Shown: piece after piece, positions 61,090 to 64,000 of the stretch | Position numbering within the stretch: position 1 is the stretch's first letter | Layout of the letters: each line of letters begins with the position of its first letter | Origin: Leucogyrophana mollusca | Lineage: Eukaryota; Basidiomycota; Agaricomycetes; Boletales | DNA length: 64,000 bases | NCBI GenBank assembly: GCA_021014945.1 | Contig: MU266389.1 | Span: 62,001 to 126,000 of the forward strand | Reading direction: 5' to 3' | The notes under the pieces: model-generated | The model's database searches: none | Seen by the model: the letters and a program-made list of their open reading frames with translations, nothing else | What the model was told of the DNA's origin: nothing | Position numbers and translations under genes: made by a program

Positions 61090-62968
61090 CTAGCAAACCT
61101 CCCGCTCCACTATCCCACCTCGATTCCCCAGACCATCGCCTCCTGGCACGGTCTCCGACTCCCCCTCTCCCTCTCCAGTCATACTCGACAGCGCCGACGG
61201 ATCGCCCGAGCCAAACCGTATCGTGCTCAGTTCTTCCTGCAAAGTGCCTTCCCTGCTCCTCAGTTCCTCCGCGCGCAGCCTGATCACCATACGGGGCCCG
61301 AAAATGAGGATGAGCGCAAAGAGGACGCTGCTCACTACATTGAGCCTCTCTGCCTGCGCATCGGTGATGCTGGGGAGTGCCTCAGGGATGACGAGCGCTT
61401 GCCATAGTGCGTAGCTGGTGCCGCGGTTAACGGGTGCAAGGGGACAAGAGGCGGCGAGCAAAGGCGCACCACAGGAAGTAGAATGTTTGGTCTGCGGCCA
61501 GAAGTTTCACCAGGGGGTTCACCGACCATCCTCCGGCCAAGGCCCTAGCTTCGAGTGCGTGTTTTGAGAACGCGACCAGCGCGAATCCAAACAATACCGC
61601 GTCGAACGCCAGTTGGACAGACGTTTGAACCGCTGGCAAGAGCCCGAATACAGAATAATCCATGTCGAGTTCCTGTTCGACGCTCCCAATAGCAGGGCCG
61701 ACCGACAACACTACAAGACTAAATATCAGCAAAGTAGAGATGAAAAAAGTAATGCTCTGAATGCACTGGATTGCCCAATAAATGAAAAGTTGTACAGTTT
61801 TGCGACGAGGGCTAGCACTACCACTGTCTGGCAAAAAAAACAGGCCGAGAGGAAGATGAGGACCGTCTTCGACCGGCCGCATAGAGCGAAGACACGCATA
61901 AGGAGGATTGCTGGCCATGACCACGGGCGGTCAACTCATCAGCAATGGAGTTGACATGGCCTGGATGGCCTCAACCACAAGCCACGCGCACCTTGCATCG
62001 CTGTGAGGAACACGTTGGACGACCAGTTGCCGATGATGTATATGATTTTGACTTGAGGATTCGCGAAGATCTGGGTTAAAGGCTAGAAATGAAAACGGGA
62101 CTGAGTTGTACTTACTTCTACATATTTCACATCGAGCGCGAACGTCAGATCGTCGGTAAGACAGAAAAGTGTTGGTCAAGCGTTACCCCTGTTCACTGAG
62201 CGTCAAACAACGACTTAATTCTGAGACAATAGTACGAGAAGGAACTGACCGTAAGTGACCAGTTGAGGCGGACAATTGCTGTAGTGGGTAATCAGCAAAA
62301 CGAGGGCCTGTCTTCAAGAGCTATCATACACGCTATACTTGTACTACCGACCACGCATCGGAATCAGTTTTGATAGTCGTGGCGCGGGCCGTTGTATCAC
62401 AGCAGACTCACAACAGGGATACCGGGCCAGAGTAGCGGGCCTTGGGTATTGTGAAGGTTGAACGGCTTAGGGTGGCCATAATCTCGAGGAAGGGAAGAGA
62501 TACACCCACCACGAGGTAAAGTGCCGTTGTAGGGCCCCAGCGGCGATTCTACGCCGGTGAGCTCTGGTGGTGAGTACATGACCAGAATCATTCCGGGACA
62601 CCCGTTTGCATACCCATATGTGATCTACCTAAGTTAAAAGCAACACCAGAGAACTTTCAGCACGATCTGCCGGCACGAAGGGTGAAGATGGGTGCTGACC
62701 TCTTGTGAGAAGTTGAGCACTGAGCAAAGGGGCCATCCTCTACGTCAGCGTTGGGAATGAAGCCTGGAGATACGATGCACTTGCCTTGGTCATACATGAC
62801 TGCAGCTCCCGTCGCCACTGGAGAGAAACCATACGAGTAGGTGGGTCGGATTTGACAACATGTACACCGTGAGGCAGCGAATATTTAATCGATTCAATGC
62901 TCACTTGCGAGGTGGTTGAGAGATTGAGTTTGATAGAGAGCTTGGATGAGAGAATCCGAGTCCGACAT
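61090..62968 (-). pseudogene. DUF6533-like membrane protein, array copy E (frameshifted)
   Basis: Fifth copy. Start MSDSDSLIQALY; last exon YALWQALVIPEALP...RMVIRLRAEELRSRE ending GIVEREVC. The long exon has one base fewer near 61744 (GATGAAAAAAG against GACGAATAAAAG in B), so RVFALCGRSK and LVVLSVGPAIGSV are in different frames. The upstream region has the TATA-like box (63009-63020). This rightmost copy lies next to the apparently complete P450 start and may represent the ancestral arrangement. Confidence 0.62.
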
Positions 62969-63838
62969 AGCGAGAAGTTCAGGGCCGAGAGCACTTGAGG
63001 GGTTGGTTGATATATATACGTCACTTCTCTGAGTCTGTTGGATCGGCCCGAGCACCCTGAAACACTTCCACATCCACGATTGATCGTTGGCGCGCGCTCG
63101 ACGGCATCAAACATGAAACACGACAACCCTTGGGCGATTAATCGTGTGTCCGGCATCAGGCCTTCAAACACTTGCCGGGCTTCTGATGAAACCACGATGG
63201 CATCGTTGACGGTTGCTCTCCGCCCCCGTTAATCATGATAGCCAGAAGACAACCACAGACTGACCAGCCGCGAGTAAAACTTGGTCTTTTTTTGTATGCG
63301 GTGACCGTGACACCGCTGGCTGGCGGGGACGCTGGGGCAGTATTTCCATCAGCATGTCCCTGACAGTGAACTAGAGTGTAAAACTGGCGTGTGTGCGAGT
63401 GGTTGATGGGAGGGAAGGCATTTGGACAGGCTGTTCGTTGTTCAAGTCCGAATTCTGGGATCGTGATGAGGGGTGGTCATCAATTACGGTAGAAACCATT
63501 CGAATAAACCATGACGGTGCTTATCTTCTTTGACCTCCGTTCTACCATGTTCTTCGTCGGATTCGTGATGTGGTAAACAGTGCATAAGTACATACTTTTC
63601 CGACCTGAGAAGGTATTAAGAATCCGATGAGCATTTCATCAGGTCGGCCTATAGTTTCCCATAGGCAGACCATGGAATAGGAGGACGGTTGTTCCTTCTA
63701 AATAATGATGGAATCCTGAGCTGAAGAGACAGTTCGAGTCCACAGGGCGGGGCGGAAAAGACACTACCATATTAGGGCAAGTGCGGCTGAACACGTACAT
63801 CTCGATCGTTGTTTAGCGAACGATCGAGCTACGCCAGA
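62969..63838. promoter_or_regulatory. Divergent region, copy E / P450
   Basis: About 870 bases between divergent starts, highly similar to 60072-60800. Contains ATATATATAC at 63010-63019 for copy E and an inverted pair CTCGATCGTT / AACGATCGAG at 63802-63829 just before the P450 ATG. Confidence 0.45.
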
Positions 63839-64000
63839 ATGGGCATTTCATTTAATGTTTTCACCCTGACCGATGACTATGCCGTTAACTGGAGAACCGC
63901 AGCAGTCACGGCTCTTGCGCTTGTCACTCTCTCTCGTGCTGCCAAGCTTGTTGTTGGTCTCAAGGTACGTGCACGGGCCCGACGGCAGCGACGAGGGGAT
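63839..64000 (+). CDS. Probable cytochrome P450, first exon
   Basis: Runs off the right edge. ATG 63839 opens MGISFNVFTLTDDYAVNW, followed by the hydrophobic anchor TAAVTALALVTLSRAAKLVVGLK; exon 1 ends at 63964 before GTACGTG. The intron start matches the one in the D/E junction fragment, whose next exon reads AVNFLPGI. Membrane-anchor plus PG-rich hinge suggests a microsomal P450, but the diagnostic heme region is outside the window. Confidence 0.5.
   Translation, partial: MGISFNVFTLTDDYAVNWRTAAVTALALVTLSRAAKLVVGLKVRARARRQRRGD

Overview
The window is from a basidiomycete, most likely a wood-decay agaricomycete. Genes are dense and split by many GT-AG introns of about 50-65 nt with CTAAC/CTGAC-like branch sites. 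Gene content fits: tandem alcohol (methanol) oxidases, a GH10 xylanase, an HsbA-type secreted protein, DUF6533-like membrane proteins and a tyrosine-recombinase retrotransposon. All product names rest on reading translated motifs by eye; no search was run. Exon joins were inferred from splice signals, reading phase and family resemblance.

Region 1 (1-20.5 kb) is ordinary housekeeping sequence: the 3' part of ERG11/CYP51, V-ATPase subunit e, the small-RNA methyltransferase HEN1 with a tryptophan-rich tail, a divergent G-protein alpha subunit whose catalytic Gln is replaced by Ala, a PPIL3-type cyclophilin, actin-capping protein beta, the tRNA-acetylation adaptor TAN1, a bHLH factor, a histidine acid phosphatase, a Nudix diphosphoinositol phosphohydrolase, a KE4-type ZIP zinc transporter and an HD-domain hydrolase.

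Region 2 (20.5-42.2 kb) looks metabolic. Two tandem alcohol oxidase genes lie beside a PEX11 peroxisome-proliferation gene. Next come a GH10 xylanase, a DUF427 protein, eIF5, an HsbA-like protein, a glutathione peroxidase, a small secreted protein, a GFA-type protein and a DUF1295 reductase-like membrane protein. The last intron of the DUF1295 gene is about 1.14 kb long and filled with a degenerate GTTGG minisatellite.

Region 3 (42.9-64 kb) is a rapidly evolving tandem array. Five copies (A-E) of a DUF6533-like multi-membrane-span protein gene, all on the minus strand, repeat with a basic period of about 2.9 kb. Copies C, D and E carry different one-base frameshifts, B has a shifted tail, and C has lost its TATA box. 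The duplicated unit also carries the 5' end of a probable cytochrome P450: a truncated copy lies at the D/E junction, and an apparently complete first exon runs off the right edge. Between B and C sit a 5.8 kb Ngaro-like tyrosine-recombinase retrotransposon (gag-like, RT/RNase H and recombinase ORFs open; split direct repeats A1-ORFs-B1-A2-B2) and a 3'-truncated YEATS-associated-type gene.

The most notable system-level observations are the array with its captured P450 start, the structurally complete retroelement with a recognisable 3-base integration core, the alcohol oxidase/PEX11 neighbourhood, and the HEN1 protein with a possible Argonaute-hook tail.
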